From contig NZ_JANUFD010000002.1 in NCBI RefSeq assembly GCF_024807945.1, positions 248,001-312,000 on the forward strand: 64,000 bases of DNA. The letters run 5' to 3'. Both the position numbers and the translations under genes were made by a program. Under the pieces are notes generated by a model. The model ran no database searches. It was not told the DNA's origin and saw nothing but the letters and a program-made list of their open reading frames with translations. This document shows, piece after piece, positions 9,449 to 19,424 of this stretch. Within the stretch, counting starts at the first letter, position 1. Each line of letters begins with the position of its first letter. This stretch comes from Pseudomonas sp. JUb42. Lineage in GTDB: Bacteria; Pseudomonadota; Gammaproteobacteria; Pseudomonadales; Pseudomonadaceae.

Positions 9449-9473
9449 CCTTCGACCCTATAAGGTCGAATCC

Positions 9474-9565
9474 TGTGGGAGCGAATTCATTCGCGAAGAA
9501 GACAGTACATTCGATGCATCCGTATCGTCTGGAATGCTGCATTCGCGGATAAATCCGCTCCCACA
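9474..9565. repeat. REP doublet, type A
   Basis: Inverted pair: TGTGGGAGCGAATTCATTCG at the left and GATAAATCCGCTCCCACA at the right, with a variable middle. One of eight copies in the window. Confidence 0.8.
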
Positions 9566-9580
9566 ATGACCCCCATAAGG

Positions 9581-10393
9581 CTACAGACGTCTTCCCCCCC
9601 CCAACTCCGCCGACAACCGCCCTGCCGTCTCCTTGATCAGCGGCACCAACTCGGCCATCTTCTCAAGCGGCATGTACGGCACCGTACTGGCGATGCTGAT
9701 CCCGGCAATGATCTGCTTGCTGGCATCACGAATCGGCGCCGCGACGCAGCGGATCGACGGTTCGTTGTCTTCCAGGTCGAAGGCATAACCGCCCTGCACA
9801 TATTCCAGCATGCGCTCACGCACCTGTTCCCAGGACTGCTCCTCATGGCTGGGCCACAGCGGATTGCGCCCGCCTGCTGGCAGGCTGACCTGATACAGGC
9901 GCTGCCATTCCGCTTCACTGCTGTCGAGCAACAACGCCTTGCCGATGCCGGTACGGGCCAGGGGCATGCGATGACCGACCCGCGAGCGCATCTCCGGGCC
10001 ATTGCGGCCAGGGTTCTTGTGCAGGTACAGCACTTCATCGCCATCACGCACGGCCAGGTGCACGGTGTCGCCAGTCAGCTCCGACAGGTGATCCAGATAC
10101 GGCCGCGCCAGCATGGCCAGGGGCACTTCTTCGCGAGCCTGGAAGCCCAGCTCGATCAGTTTCGGCCCCAGCAGATAGCCGACCTGAGGCAATACCCGCA
10201 GGTAACGCTCCTCCACCAGGCAACTGGCCAGGCGATGGGTGGTGCTGCGGGTAGTGCCGATCAGCCGGGCGATTTCCTTGAGGTCCCGGGCGCCACTGGC
10301 CACGGCCTGGATCACGCCAAGGCCGCGCAGCAGGGTCTGGGTGCCCGTGGGCGCTGCCGCAGGGGATTCGGGTTGCGGGGGTTCAAGCTGCAT
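9581..10393 (-). CDS. IclR-family regulator of the galactonate operon
   Basis: A 270-aa IclR protein with an N-terminal winged helix (LKEIARLIGTTRSTTHRLAS) and a C-terminal effector domain (about 100-265, including GRNGPEMRSRVGHRMPLART and IAGISIASTVPYMP). It is the last gene on the strand of dgoK-dgoA-dgoD-dgoT, 58 bp after dgoT, which points to local control of galactonate use. E. coli uses a GntR-type DgoR instead. A palindrome at 14770-14786 is a candidate binding site. Confidence 0.85.
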   Translation of the reverse strand: MQLEPPQPESPAAAPTGTQTLLRGLGVIQAVASGARDLKEIARLIGTTRSTTHRLASCLVEERYLRVLPQVGYLLGPKLIELGFQAREEVPLAMLARPYLDHLSELTGDTVHLAVRDGDEVLYLHKNPGRNGPEMRSRVGHRMPLARTGIGKALLLDSSEAEWQRLYQVSLPAGGRNPLWPSHEEQSWEQVRERMLEYVQGGYAFDLEDNEPSIRCVAAPIRDASKQIIAGISIASTVPYMPLEKMAELVPLIKETAGRLSAELGGGRRL

Positions 10394-10451
10394 ATCACGC
10401 CTTATCCGATCAAAAAGCTGACGGCATTATCGCCGCCAGCCCGGGCTGATG

Positions 10452-11759
10452 TCACAACTCAATACGCTCGACCTTGCCCACCAGCAGGATGTAGGACAGC
10501 GCGCCAATCAATGCCAGCACCGAGATATAGGTAATGGCCGGGGCGAACGAGTCGCCCGTGGCGAGAAAACCGATGACGATGGGCGTGGCAATGGCCGACA
10601 GATTGCCGATGAAGTTGAAGGTGCCGCCGGTCAGGCCCAACAGACGCGCCGGGGCCAGGGTCGAGACCAGCGACCAGGTGATCGATGCAAGACCGTTGCC
10701 GAAAAACGCCAGGGCCAGAAAAGCAATGACCAGCGGTGTCGACTCAACGAAGTTGGCGCCAATGATGGACGTTGAAATCAGCAGCCCGGCAATGATCGGC
10801 AACTTGCGCGCAAAACCCACGGTGTAACCGCGACGGATCAGCCAGTCGGAGAAGAAGCCCGAGCACAGCACACCGACAAAGGCCGCAAGGAACGGCAGCG
10901 AGGCCAGCAGACCGGACTTGATGAAGTCCATGCCACGGTATTTCACCAGATAGGTGGGGAACCAGGTCAGGAAGAACCACAGGGTCGAGTTGAGGCAGAA
11001 CTGCCCCAGGTAAATGCCCCACAGCTTGCGCTTGCTCAGCACGATGCCCAGGTCTGCCCAGCTGAAGCCTTGCTGCTTCTTGCTGACGTCCGCCTGGATA
11101 TCCACCAGCCCGCCGCCTTCGCGGATCAGATCGATCTCCCCGGCGTTAACGCCTTTGAAGTCCCGTGGCTCGCGGTAAACCATGTACCAGATCGCCGCCC
11201 AGACAATCCCGATGACACCGGTACTGACGAAGACCATGTGCCAGCCAAACGTGGCTTGCAGCCAGGCCAGGACCGGCGTCAGGAACGCCAGGCCGACGAA
11301 CTGCCCGGAGGTATAGAAACCAATGGCCGTAGCCCGTTCGCGCTCAGGGAACCAGGTGGTGACCACGCGACTGTTGATCGGGTAAGCCGGGGCTTCCAGG
11401 GCACCGACAGCCATGCGCAGGACGAACAGCGCAACAAAGCTGCCAGCAAAACCGAGCATCACCGTGGCCAGGGACCACAGGGCCAAGGCGGCGGTATAGA
11501 GGATGCGCGGCGGCACCCGGTCTACCAGCCAGCCACCGGGCAACTGCATGGCGGCGTAGGTCCAGCCGAAAGCGGAGAACACCAGGCCGACGTGGACCGG
11601 GTCGATGCCCAGTTCACTGGTCAGGGCCGGGGCAGCGATGGACAGGTTGCTGCGGTCCAGATAGTTGATCACTACGGTGATAAACAACAGGACCATGATG
11701 AAGAAGCGCTTGCGCGTCGGCGTAGCCAACGCCGCGCTATCAAGTGTGCGTGTCTGCAT
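10452..11759 (-). CDS. dgoT: MFS transporter, D-galactonate/hexuronate type (ACS family)
   Basis: A 435-aa major facilitator with 12 predicted membrane segments. The ACS-family start (INYLDRSNLSIAAPALTSEL) and the first-half motif GGWLVDRVPPRILYTAALAL are present. DgoT-like proteins bring in D-galactonate by proton symport. Placement 111 bp downstream of dgoD supports this substrate, though the ACS family also carries glucarate and hexuronates. Confidence 0.85.
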   Translation of the reverse strand: MQTRTLDSAALATPTRKRFFIMVLLFITVVINYLDRSNLSIAAPALTSELGIDPVHVGLVFSAFGWTYAAMQLPGGWLVDRVPPRILYTAALALWSLATVMLGFAGSFVALFVLRMAVGALEAPAYPINSRVVTTWFPERERATAIGFYTSGQFVGLAFLTPVLAWLQATFGWHMVFVSTGVIGIVWAAIWYMVYREPRDFKGVNAGEIDLIREGGGLVDIQADVSKKQQGFSWADLGIVLSKRKLWGIYLGQFCLNSTLWFFLTWFPTYLVKYRGMDFIKSGLLASLPFLAAFVGVLCSGFFSDWLIRRGYTVGFARKLPIIAGLLISTSIIGANFVESTPLVIAFLALAFFGNGLASITWSLVSTLAPARLLGLTGGTFNFIGNLSAIATPIVIGFLATGDSFAPAITYISVLALIGALSYILLVGKVERIEL

Positions 11760-11870
11760 GGGGTTTGCCTCTTCTTATGGTTATTGAGGTCGGTAATAGC
11801 GATGAACCTGACTGAAACCAGACCCAACGAGGCCTAATTCCAATCCAGGATGGGCGCGACGATCAGGCCA

Positions 11871-13019
11871 TCACCACTCGGCAAAACTGCCATCGGCATG
11901 ACGCCAGATCGGGTTGCGCCAGCGATGGCCGATGGCAGCGCGTTCCTTGACGTACTCCTCGTTGATCTCGATGCCCAGGCCCGGGCCATTGGGGATCTTG
12001 ACCATGCCCTTGTCGTAGTCGAACACCTCAGGATTCTTGATGTAGTCCAGCAGGTCGTTGCTCTCGTTGTAGTGGATGCCCAGGCTCTGCTCCTGAATGA
12101 AGGCGTTGTAACAGGCCGCATCCAGTTGCAGGCAGGCCGCCAGGGCGATCGGCCCCAACGGGCAATGCAGGGCCAGGGCGACGTCGTAGGCCTCGGCCAT
12201 ATTGGCGATCTTGCGGGTTTCGGTGATGCCACCGGCGTGGGAAGCATCCGGCTGGATGATGTCGACGTAGCCTTCGCTGAGCACGCGCTTGAAGTCCCAG
12301 CGCGAAAACAGCCGCTCGCCCAGGGCAATCGGCGTACTGGTCAGGGGCGCCAGCTCTTTCAGGGCTTCATAGTTTTCGCTGAGCACCGGCTCTTCAATGA
12401 ACATCAGCTTGTAGGGGTCCAGCTCTTTCATCAGCACCTTGGCCATGGGCTTGTGCACCCGGCCATGGAAGTCCACGCCGATGCCGACATTCGGGCCTAC
12501 GGCATCACGCACTGCCGCAACGTTGGCCAGAGCCAGGTCGACCTTGTCGAAGGTGTCGAGGAATTGCAGCTCTTCGGTGCCGTTCATCTTCACCGCAGTG
12601 AAACCGCGCTCCACTGCTTCTTTTGCGGCACGGGCGGTGTCGGCCGGACGGTCGCCACCGATCCACGAGTAGACGCGGATCTTGTCGCGCACCTGGCCGC
12701 CGAGCAGGTCGCTGACCGACACGCCCAGATGCTTGCCCTTGATATCCCACAGGGCCTGGTCGATCCCGGCCAGGGCGCTCATGTGCACCGCGCCACCGCG
12801 ATAGAAGCCGCCGCGGTAGAGCACAGTCCAGATGTCTTCGATATTGCGCGGGTCCTTGCCGATCAGGTAATCGGACAGTTCTTCCACGGCGGCCGCCACG
12901 GTATGGGCGCGGCCCTCGACGACTGGCTCACCCCAGCCGGTGATGCCCTGGTCGGTCTCGACCTTGAGGAAGCACCAGCGCGGCGGCACGATATAAGTGG
13001 TGAGTTTGGTGATTTTCAT
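11871..13019 (-). CDS. dgoD: D-galactonate dehydratase
   Basis: A 382-aa enolase-superfamily enzyme, the same length as E. coli DgoD, beginning [15 protein letters not shown]. It dehydrates D-galactonate to 2-keto-3-deoxygalactonate. Metal ligands are seen in [23 protein letters not shown] and ALGERLF; the catalytic His is in [12 protein letters not shown]. The in-frame upstream extension to 13109 is not family-like. Second catabolic step after uptake; lies 46 bp after dgoA. Confidence 0.95.
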   Translation of the reverse strand: MKITKLTTYIVPPRWCFLKVETDQGITGWGEPVVEGRAHTVAAAVEELSDYLIGKDPRNIEDIWTVLYRGGFYRGGAVHMSALAGIDQALWDIKGKHLGVSVSDLLGGQVRDKIRVYSWIGGDRPADTARAAKEAVERGFTAVKMNGTEELQFLDTFDKVDLALANVAAVRDAVGPNVGIGVDFHGRVHKPMAKVLMKELDPYKLMFIEEPVLSENYEALKELAPLTSTPIALGERLFSRWDFKRVLSEGYVDIIQPDASHAGGITETRKIANMAEAYDVALALHCPLGPIALAACLQLDAACYNAFIQEQSLGIHYNESNDLLDYIKNPEVFDYDKGMVKIPNGPGLGIEINEEYVKERAAIGHRWRNPIWRHADGSFAEW

Positions 13020-13065
13020 AACGAATGCTCTCTTGTTCGATAGAGATGCCCGCAGGCATCGATCA

Positions 13066-13683
13066 CTATTGTTTATTCCACGCGGCCACATAGGCCTCGG
13101 CGCTGGCACCCACTTGCGCGGCGCTCATGCCCGGTTTGAACAAGCCCGAACCCAGGCCGAAACCCTTGACCCCGGCGCTGATGAACGGCGCCATGTTGTC
13201 TGGCGTGATGCCCCCCACCGGCAGCAGCACCGTGCCCGCCGGCAAGACCGCCAGCCAGGCCTTGACCACCGCTGGACCCATTTGCTCGGCGGGAAACATC
13301 TTCAGTACATCGGCGCCTTCGGCCAGGGCGGCGAAAGCTTCGGTCGGTGTCGCGACGCCCGGAGACAGGAACAACCCCGCCGCCTTGGCCGCGCGCAATA
13401 CCACCGGATCGCTGTGGGGCATGACGATCACCTGGCCGCCTGCATCCTTGACCTGACTGACCTGTTCCGGGGTCAGCACCGTCCCGGCACCGATCAGACA
13501 ATCAGCGGGCAACAGCGACCGCAGCAGGCGAATGCTGTCGTAAGGCTGTGGCGAATTGAGCGGCACCTCAATGACGCGGATCCCGGCGTCGTACAACACC
13601 GTGCCGATGGCTTCGGCTTCCTGCGGGCGCAGGCCGCGCAGGATCGCGACCAGACCGTTTTGTGTCAGTGCTTGTTTGAGCAT
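13066..13683 (-). CDS. dgoA: 2-dehydro-3-deoxy-6-phosphogalactonate aldolase
   Basis: A 205-aa KDPG/KDPGal-type aldolase beginning [20 protein letters not shown]. The Schiff-base lysine lies in [13 protein letters not shown]. It splits KDPGal into pyruvate and glyceraldehyde 3-phosphate. The start at 13683 leaves 1 bp to the dgoK stop, implying coupled translation. Length matches E. coli DgoA. Confidence 0.94.
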   Translation of the reverse strand: MLKQALTQNGLVAILRGLRPQEAEAIGTVLYDAGIRVIEVPLNSPQPYDSIRLLRSLLPADCLIGAGTVLTPEQVSQVKDAGGQVIVMPHSDPVVLRAAKAAGLFLSPGVATPTEAFAALAEGADVLKMFPAEQMGPAVVKAWLAVLPAGTVLLPVGGITPDNMAPFISAGVKGFGLGSGLFKPGMSAAQVGASAEAYVAAWNKQ

Positions 13684-13684
13684 T

Positions 13685-14677
13685 TCAGACCTCTTCTTCA
13701 ATAGGTGCCAGCAGGCCAGCCTGGACCGCGACCTGCCACAGGCCGCGCTCGGTGGCCTGGGCCGCCACGCGGACCTGGGCAAAACCGCAGGCCGCCAGAG
13801 CCCGGCCATAGCGCAGGCACAGGGCGTCGCTGCCGATCAGGACCACAGCGGGGAGTTGTTCGTGATTGCGCCACAGCAAGGCGGCGAGGCTGGCCAGCTC
13901 ATGACCGATCAACAGGCCAGACAAGTAATCAGCCTGGGCCGTGGCGTCGAGCTGCCTGGTCAGGCCCAGGGTGCGGGTACTGAAGATGGTCGACAGTGGC
14001 CCGGCCGCGCCTTCTGCTGACAGCGCTATCTGCAGGCCACGATCAAAGGCTTCAGCGGCGAACTCGGCGCCGCGCTGCATGGTCCGGCCAAGAATGGTGT
14101 GGGCACAGAGCGCAGCGTAGACCTCGCCGGTCATGAAGGTATCGAAATGGACGATGTTGTCATCAACCACCCGCACCCACTTCGAATGGCTGCCGGGCAA
14201 GCCGATCAACAGCGGCTGGGCTTTTTCGACGTCTGCCAGACTGGCCAGGACGCCCAGTACCTGGGTTTCTTCGCCGCGCATGACATTGGGCAGGAGCGAG
14301 CGCTGCAAGACACCGGGAATGATATGCACGTCGACGCCGCGCCGACTGCGCACGACCTGCAAGGCCTCGCTGAGGCCAGCCACGCTGGCGGGGGTTTCGC
14401 GGTAAGTGGCCTCGCGCCAGCCCTGGGCGCTGCCGACCATGCCGCAGGCAATCACCGGCAGATCCGGCTGAGCGTCGAGCCAGTCACCACAGGCCTCGTC
14501 GAAGGCCAGTTCAAAACCGTCGGCACACATCACGCCGCCAATGGCGCGGGGGTTCGACGGCAGTTGCATGATGCCCGCAGACAGCGAGCGATGTTCCAGG
14601 ACCTGGCCTTGTTCGCCAAGTCGATATGCCCGCAGGGAGGTTGTCCCCCAATCGAGCGCAATCAAGTGCGCCTGCAT
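13685..14677 (-). CDS. dgoK: 2-dehydro-3-deoxygalactonokinase
   Basis: A 330-aa sugar kinase of the DgoK family: IALDWGTTSLRAYRLGEQG at the N-terminus and the conserved PGSHSKWVRVVDDNIVHFDT. It phosphorylates 2-keto-3-deoxygalactonate. An ATG at 14677 is preferred because AAGGTG lies 6 nt upstream; a GTG three codons earlier (14686) is possible. First gene of the operon, behind a promoter at 14727-14756. Confidence 0.93.
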   Translation of the reverse strand: MQAHLIALDWGTTSLRAYRLGEQGQVLEHRSLSAGIMQLPSNPRAIGGVMCADGFELAFDEACGDWLDAQPDLPVIACGMVGSAQGWREATYRETPASVAGLSEALQVVRSRRGVDVHIIPGVLQRSLLPNVMRGEETQVLGVLASLADVEKAQPLLIGLPGSHSKWVRVVDDNIVHFDTFMTGEVYAALCAHTILGRTMQRGAEFAAEAFDRGLQIALSAEGAAGPLSTIFSTRTLGLTRQLDATAQADYLSGLLIGHELASLAALLWRNHEQLPAVVLIGSDALCLRYGRALAACGFAQVRVAAQATERGLWQVAVQAGLLAPIEEEV

Positions 14678-14726
14678 CGCTTTCACCTTTTTGTAATTGG
14701 ATATTCAAGCAGTGGGTGCGAGGCAG

Positions 14727-14756
14727 ACTATAAACCTGATCGGCGAATTATCTCAA
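14727..14756 (-). promoter_or_regulatory. Promoter of the dgo operon
   Basis: Read on the minus strand: TTGAGA (14756-14751), 18-bp spacer, TATAGT (14732-14727), about 50 nt before the dgoK start. The palindrome at 14770-14786 sits just upstream of the -35. Confidence 0.55.
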
Positions 14757-14769
14757 TATGTAAATATCA

Positions 14770-14786
14770 ATCCCATATTTTGGGAT
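14770..14786. promoter_or_regulatory. Candidate IclR operator
   Basis: A 17-bp inverted repeat, ATCCCA-TATTT-TGGGAT, in the AT-rich divergent region between dgoK and the GST gene. It is the strongest palindrome there and the natural candidate for the operon's IclR protein. Binding is inferred. Confidence 0.5.
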
Positions 14787-14868
14787 ACTTATTTTTGCTC
14801 GGCGTGCTTTGATTTGCGCCCTTGATATAGAGTAGGCAGCGTTAAACACAATGATGAATGGAGGCTTC

Positions 14869-15465
14869 ATGAAACTGATCGGTATGCTCGACTCGCCCTA
14901 TGTAAGGCGCGTGGCCATCTCCCTGGAACTCTACGGCGTAGAATTCGAACACCAGGCGCTGTCGGTGTTCAGCACCTTTGCCGAGTTCTCGCGGATCAAC
15001 CCGGTGGTCAAGGCGCCAACCCTGCTGCTGGATGACGGCACGCTGCTGATGGATTCCAACCTGATACTCGACTACTTCGAGACCCTGGCACCGGCTTCGC
15101 ACAAGCTGTTCCCGCAACAGCCCGACGCCCGCGCCAAGGACCTGGAACTGACCGGCCTGGCCCTGGCGGCGTGTGAGAAAAGCGTGCAGATCGTCTACGA
15201 GCACAACCTGCGCCCGGCCGAGAAACTCCACGAGCCATGGCTGGATCGGGTCACCGGGCAGTTGCTGGCGGCCTATGGCTTACTGGAAAAACGCCTGCCG
15301 GACAGCCCTAGCCTGACCCAGGGCAGCCTGACGGCGGCGGTGGCCTGGTCCTTTACCCAGTTGATGATTGCATCCGTGGTCAAGGCCGAGGCCTTTCCTC
15401 GCCTGCAACAGCACACCGCGCTGCTGGAACAGCATCCGGCATTTATGCGTTATCCCATGCAATAA
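14869..15465 (+). CDS. Glutathione S-transferase family protein
   Basis: A 198-aa protein with a thioredoxin-like N-terminal domain (KLIGMLDSPYVRRVAISLEL, then VKAPTLLLDDGTLLMDSNLI giving the cis-Pro and Glu/Asp-Ser glutathione contacts) and an all-helical C-terminal domain. The ATG at 14869 has ATGGAGG 5-6 nt upstream and is preferred over the ATG at 14851. The substrate is unknown; single gene divergent from dgoK. Confidence 0.88.
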   Translation: MKLIGMLDSPYVRRVAISLELYGVEFEHQALSVFSTFAEFSRINPVVKAPTLLLDDGTLLMDSNLILDYFETLAPASHKLFPQQPDARAKDLELTGLALAACEKSVQIVYEHNLRPAEKLHEPWLDRVTGQLLAAYGLLEKRLPDSPSLTQGSLTAAVAWSFTQLMIASVVKAEAFPRLQQHTALLEQHPAFMRYPMQ

Positions 15466-15517
15466 GCTGCTATGGGCTTGGCTAGCACAGCAATCACTCC
15501 GCAGCATGGGAGAAATC

Positions 15518-15608
15518 TGTGGGAGCGAATTTATTCGCGAAGAGGCCGGTACAGTCGTCGCATCTCTGTGTCTTGAATAATGCATTCGCCAATGAATTCG
15601 CTCCCACA
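15518..15608. repeat. REP doublet, type A
   Basis: TGTGGGAGCGAATTTATTCG at the left and AATGAATTCGCTCCCACA at the right, between the GST and PPOX genes. Confidence 0.8.
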
Positions 15609-15672
15609 AAATTCGCGCTCACAAAAGCACCATGGGTTCGGTAGGCTAGTACGTAGCCTGACAGGAGCAAAC

Positions 15673-16302
15673 ATGACCAACCTCGACCACAGCTCGTACG
15701 TAACCACCACCGAAGCCCTGGAAACGCTGTACGGCACGGTGGCCCGGCCGTCGCTGGTGAAAGAAGTCGATCACATTCACCCTGCCTACCGGCCCTTTAT
15801 AGAAGCAGCGCCCTTTGCCATCCTCGCCTCGTCCGGCCCCGGCGGGCTTGATGCCTCCCCCCGGGGCGATCAGGCGGGCTTCGTGCACATCGAAGACGAG
15901 AACACCCTGTATCTGCCGGACCGACGCGGCAACAACCGCCTCGACACGCTGCGCAACATCATCGACGACCCGCGCGTGGCTCTGCTGTTTCTGGTGCCGG
16001 GGGTCGGTGAAACCCTGCGAGTCAACGGCACCGCACAGATCTGCGTTGAGCCGCAGCTGCTTGCGCGCTTTGCGGTAAAGGGTCAGTTACCGAAAACCGT
16101 ACTGCGCATCAACGTGACCAGCGTCTACTTCCAGTGCAGCCGAGCGGTGATCCGCGCCGGCCTGTGGGACGTCGCCCGCCAGATAGAGCGCAGCGCACTG
16201 CCGACGGCGGGGCAGATTCTCAAGGATATCTCGGCAGCGGAAATCGACGGCGAGGCCTACGACAAGGCTTTGCCGGGGCGTATTGCCGATACCTTGTATT
16301 GA
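15673..16302 (+). CDS. Pyridoxamine 5'-phosphate oxidase-fold flavoprotein
   Basis: A 209-aa PPOX-type split-barrel protein. Visible family segments are FAILASSGPGGLDASPRGDQ, YLPDRRGNNRLDTLRNII and LLFLVPGVGETLRVNG, which match the FMN-binding MSMEG_1061-like group. The start at 15673 follows AGGAG (15663-15667). Such proteins are probable FMN-dependent reductases. The physiological substrate is not known. Confidence 0.82.
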   Translation: MTNLDHSSYVTTTEALETLYGTVARPSLVKEVDHIHPAYRPFIEAAPFAILASSGPGGLDASPRGDQAGFVHIEDENTLYLPDRRGNNRLDTLRNIIDDPRVALLFLVPGVGETLRVNGTAQICVEPQLLARFAVKGQLPKTVLRINVTSVYFQCSRAVIRAGLWDVARQIERSALPTAGQILKDISAAEIDGEAYDKALPGRIADTLY

Positions 16303-16321
16303 TCGACGTTGCTGCGAGCCA

Positions 16322-16714
16322 CTACTGCGTCCTGAACCCCCAGACCATCTCGACGATCCGCACCGCCACCACGATATAAAGCACACACAGCAACACCTGA
16401 AGAATCAGGTGATAGCGCAGCAAAGCCAGTTTGCGCAGGCCATCGCAGATATTCATGAACAGAAGCAGCCCCGAGATCACGATCAATCCCCAGCCCGCCA
16501 CACTGGAGACGAACAAGCCCATGAACAGCGAAGCCTCGTCATGGAGGGCACTGGTCCCGGCGGCAAACAGAAAGGCGCAGACCAACAGGTTCTTGAGGTT
16601 TTCAAAAACCTCCTTGTTCAGGTCCTTGTCCAGCAACGCCCTGTAACGCCGCCACAGCACCAGCAGCCTGCCCGTCATGACTTTTCCACTGTCGTCGAGA
16701 ATTGGATTGAGCAT
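16322..16714 (-). CDS. Small inner-membrane protein, unrecognised
   Basis: A 130-aa protein with a basic soluble N-terminus (about 1-40) and three hydrophobic segments: LLVCAFLFAAGTSAL, LFVSSVAGWGLIVISGLLLF and LILQVLLCVLYIVVAVRIVE. I do not recognise the family. It is monocistronic, convergent with the PPOX gene 19 bp away, and has Pseudomonas-like codon use. Confidence 0.6.
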   Translation of the reverse strand: MLNPILDDSGKVMTGRLLVLWRRYRALLDKDLNKEVFENLKNLLVCAFLFAAGTSALHDEASLFMGLFVSSVAGWGLIVISGLLLFMNICDGLRKLALLRYHLILQVLLCVLYIVVAVRIVEMVWGFRTQ

Positions 16715-16980
16715 AGCTGGTGGGTTGGAGCGGTTGGGGTGGCCTCATCGAAACAGCGCAATCAAACGAGGGCCGGAGCGGCATCCTGCTTACTCCCAAG
16801 CAAACCTTTTACGCCGTTATTGGTGCAGAATCACATCGCTAACAGACGTAAATATCGGAAAATCTGCGATCCCTTCGATCAAGGACATTCCTCGCCGCAG
16901 AGATGAGAAGTGCCCAGATTGACTACGCCTCGAAGTCTAGCGTTTTGATAGTAAAGACTTCTGTCGGTGCCTGACTCAGC

Positions 16981-17015
16981 AAAAAAAAACGCCCCTCAAT
17001 GAGGGGCGTTTTTTT
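16981..17015. terminator. Bidirectional terminator after asd
   Basis: AAAAACGCCCCTC-AAT-GAGGGGCGTTTTT: an 8-bp GC stem with A and T runs on both flanks, just downstream of asd on the minus strand. Confidence 0.9.
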
Positions 17016-17033
17016 GAACCTGGCAAAAGCGAA

Positions 17034-18146
17034 TCAACGCTCCAGCAAAATCCGCAACATGCGACGCAGCGGCTCGGCCGCGCCCCACAGCAGTTGGTCG
17101 CCCACGGTGAAGGCGCCCAGGTATTGCGAGCCCATGTTCAGCTTGCGCAGACGGCCCACCGGGATGCTCATGGTGCCGGTCACGACGGTCGGGCTCAGTT
17201 CCTGGATGCTCGCTTCGCGGTGGTTTGGCACCAGCTTGACCCAAGGGTTGTGCGAGGCGATCAGGCCTTCGATGTCGGCGATCGGCACGTCCTTGTTCAG
17301 CTTGATGGTCAACGCCTGGCTGTGGCAGCGCATGGCGCCGATGCGCACGCAGATGCCGTCGACCGGGATCGGGCTCTTGAAGCGACCGAGGATCTTGTTG
17401 GTCTCGGCCTGGCCTTTCCACTCTTCGCGGCTCTGACCGTTCGGCAGTTCCTTGTCGATCCAGGGAATCAGGCTGCCAGCCAATGGCACGCCGAAGTTCT
17501 CGGTCGGATAGGACTCGCTGCGCATGGCCTCGGCAACCTTGCGGTCGATGTCGAGGATGGCGCTGGCCGGGTTGGCCAGGTCATCTGCGACGGCGGCGTG
17601 GGTGGTGCCCATCTGCTTGATCAGTTCACGCATGTTCTGCGCGCCGGCACCGGAGGCCGCCTGATACGTCATGACGTTCATCCACTCGACCAGACCGGCC
17701 TCGAACAGACCACCCAGGCCCATCAGCATCAGGCTGACGGTGCAGTTGCCGCCGATGTAGTTCTTGGTGCCCGCGTCCAGCTGCTGATCAATCACCTTGC
17801 GGTTGACCGGGTCGAGGATGATCACGGCGTCGTCCTGCATGCGCAGGGACGAGGCGGCATCGATCCAGTAACCCTGCCAGCCGGCTTCGCGCAGCTTGGG
17901 GAACACCTCGTTGGTGTAGTCGCCACCCTGGCAGGTCAGAACCACGTCGAGGGTTTTCAGCTCGTCGATGTTGTACGCATCCTTCAAGGGTGCGACATCC
18001 TTGCCCACTGAAGGGGCCTGGCCACCGACATTGGACGTGGTGAAGAACACCGGCTCGATCAGATCGAAATCCTGCTCTTCGCGCATCCGCTGCATGAGCA
18101 CGGAACCTACCATGCCACGCCAACCGATCAGACCTACACGTTTCAT
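17034..18146 (-). CDS. asd: Aspartate-semialdehyde dehydrogenase
   Basis: A 370-aa enzyme reducing beta-aspartyl phosphate to the semialdehyde, the branch point to lysine/diaminopimelate, threonine and methionine. NADP loop [18 protein letters not shown]; catalytic cysteine in [20 protein letters not shown]; substrate-binding [12 protein letters not shown]. The length is that of the gamma-proteobacterial enzyme, and the ATG at 18146 matches its N-terminus. Follows leuB by 55 bp. Confidence 0.97.
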   Translation of the reverse strand: MKRVGLIGWRGMVGSVLMQRMREEQDFDLIEPVFFTTSNVGGQAPSVGKDVAPLKDAYNIDELKTLDVVLTCQGGDYTNEVFPKLREAGWQGYWIDAASSLRMQDDAVIILDPVNRKVIDQQLDAGTKNYIGGNCTVSLMLMGLGGLFEAGLVEWMNVMTYQAASGAGAQNMRELIKQMGTTHAAVADDLANPASAILDIDRKVAEAMRSESYPTENFGVPLAGSLIPWIDKELPNGQSREEWKGQAETNKILGRFKSPIPVDGICVRIGAMRCHSQALTIKLNKDVPIADIEGLIASHNPWVKLVPNHREASIQELSPTVVTGTMSIPVGRLRKLNMGSQYLGAFTVGDQLLWGAAEPLRRMLRILLER

Positions 18147-18201
18147 CGCAACTACACCTTTTACAAAAAGTGGGCCACGCCTCAAGGGCGGGCCGCAAAT
18201 A

Positions 18202-19284
18202 TTACAGATTCCGCAGCGCGGCGACTACGGCATCACCCATTTCCTGAGTGCCGACCTTCGCCTTGCCTTCAGACCAGATGTCGCCGGTGCGCAGACCTTG
18301 ATCCAGCACCAGGCTCACGGCCTTCTCGATGGCTTCGGCAGCAGCGTGCTGGTTGAAGCTGTAACGCAGCATCATCGACACCGACAGGATGGTCGCCAAC
18401 GGGTTGGCGATACCTTTGCCGGCGATGTCGGGAGCCGAACCGTGGCAAGGCTCGTACATGCCCTTGTTGTTCGAATCCAGGGACGCCGATGGCAGCATGC
18501 CGATGGAACCGGTGAGCATCGACGCTTCGTCGGAGAGGATATCGCCGAACATGTTGTCGGTAACCATCACATCGAACTGCTTCGGCGCACGCACCAGTTG
18601 CATCGCCGCGTTGTCGACATACATGTGACTCAGCTCGACGTCCGGGTAATCCTTGGCCACCTGCTCGACCACTTCACGCCACAGCTGGCTGGAGGCCAGG
18701 ACGTTGGCCTTGTCCACCGAGCACAGCTTCTTGCCGCGCACACGGGCCATGTCGAAACCGACACGGGCGATACGGCGGATTTCGCTTTCCGAGTACGGCA
18801 GCGTGTCGTAAGCCTGACGCTCGCCATTATCCAGCTCGCGGGTGCCACGTGGCGCGCCGAAGTAGATACCACCGGTCAGTTCGCGAACGATGAGGATATC
18901 CAGACCGGCAACGATTTCCGGCTTCAGGCTCGACGCGTCAGCCAATTGCGGGTAGAGAATCGCCGGACGCAGGTTGGCGAACAGGCCCAGTTGGGCACGA
19001 ATCTTCAGCAGACCACGCTCAGGACGGATATCACGCTCGATCGCATCCCACTTCGGCCCACCCACGGCGCCCAACAGCACGGCATCGGCAGCACGGGCCC
19101 GCTCCAGGGTCTCGTCGGCCAATGGCACGCCATGCTTGTCGATGGCCGCGCCACCGATCACGTCGTGGCTGAACTCGAAGCCCAGTTGATATTTCGTATT
19201 GGCCAGCTCCAGCACCTTGACCGCTTCGGCCATGATTTCCGGACCAATACCATCACCTGGGAGAATCAGAATCTGCTTGCTCAT
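18202..19284 (-). CDS. leuB: 3-isopropylmalate dehydrogenase
   Basis: A 360-aa NAD-dependent oxidative decarboxylase of leucine synthesis. [20 protein letters not shown] at the N-terminus, substrate arginines in [20 protein letters not shown], metal-binding aspartates in [17 protein letters not shown], and NAD site [18 protein letters not shown]. It is separated from leuD by 140 bp filled by a REP doublet, where many Pseudomonas carry a methyltransferase gene. Confidence 0.97.
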   Translation of the reverse strand: MSKQILILPGDGIGPEIMAEAVKVLELANTKYQLGFEFSHDVIGGAAIDKHGVPLADETLERARAADAVLLGAVGGPKWDAIERDIRPERGLLKIRAQLGLFANLRPAILYPQLADASSLKPEIVAGLDILIVRELTGGIYFGAPRGTRELDNGERQAYDTLPYSESEIRRIARVGFDMARVRGKKLCSVDKANVLASSQLWREVVEQVAKDYPDVELSHMYVDNAAMQLVRAPKQFDVMVTDNMFGDILSDEASMLTGSIGMLPSASLDSNNKGMYEPCHGSAPDIAGKGIANPLATILSVSMMLRYSFNQHAAAEAIEKAVSLVLDQGLRTGDIWSEGKAKVGTQEMGDAVVAALRNL

Positions 19285-19314
19285 AAAGTCCTCTTGCTGA
19301 AGTCACAAAATCCC

Positions 19315-19402
19315 GTGGGAGCGAATTTATTCGCGAAGGCGAACTATCAGTCACTTTAGTGTTGAGTGTACTGACGTCTTCGCGGATGAATCCGCTCCCA
19401 CA
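19315..19402. repeat. REP doublet, type A
   Basis: GTGGGAGCGAATTTATTCGC and, inverted, GCGGATGAATCCGCTCCCAC; it occupies most of the leuB-leuD gap. Confidence 0.8.
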
Positions 19403-19424
19403 ACAATGTCCGGGTCAGGACCTC

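Noticed and set aside
9474..9565. Spaced palindromic repeats resembling a CRISPR
   Set aside because: The repeats are dispersed inverted pairs (REP), not a regular array of direct repeats with unique spacers, and no cas gene is present.
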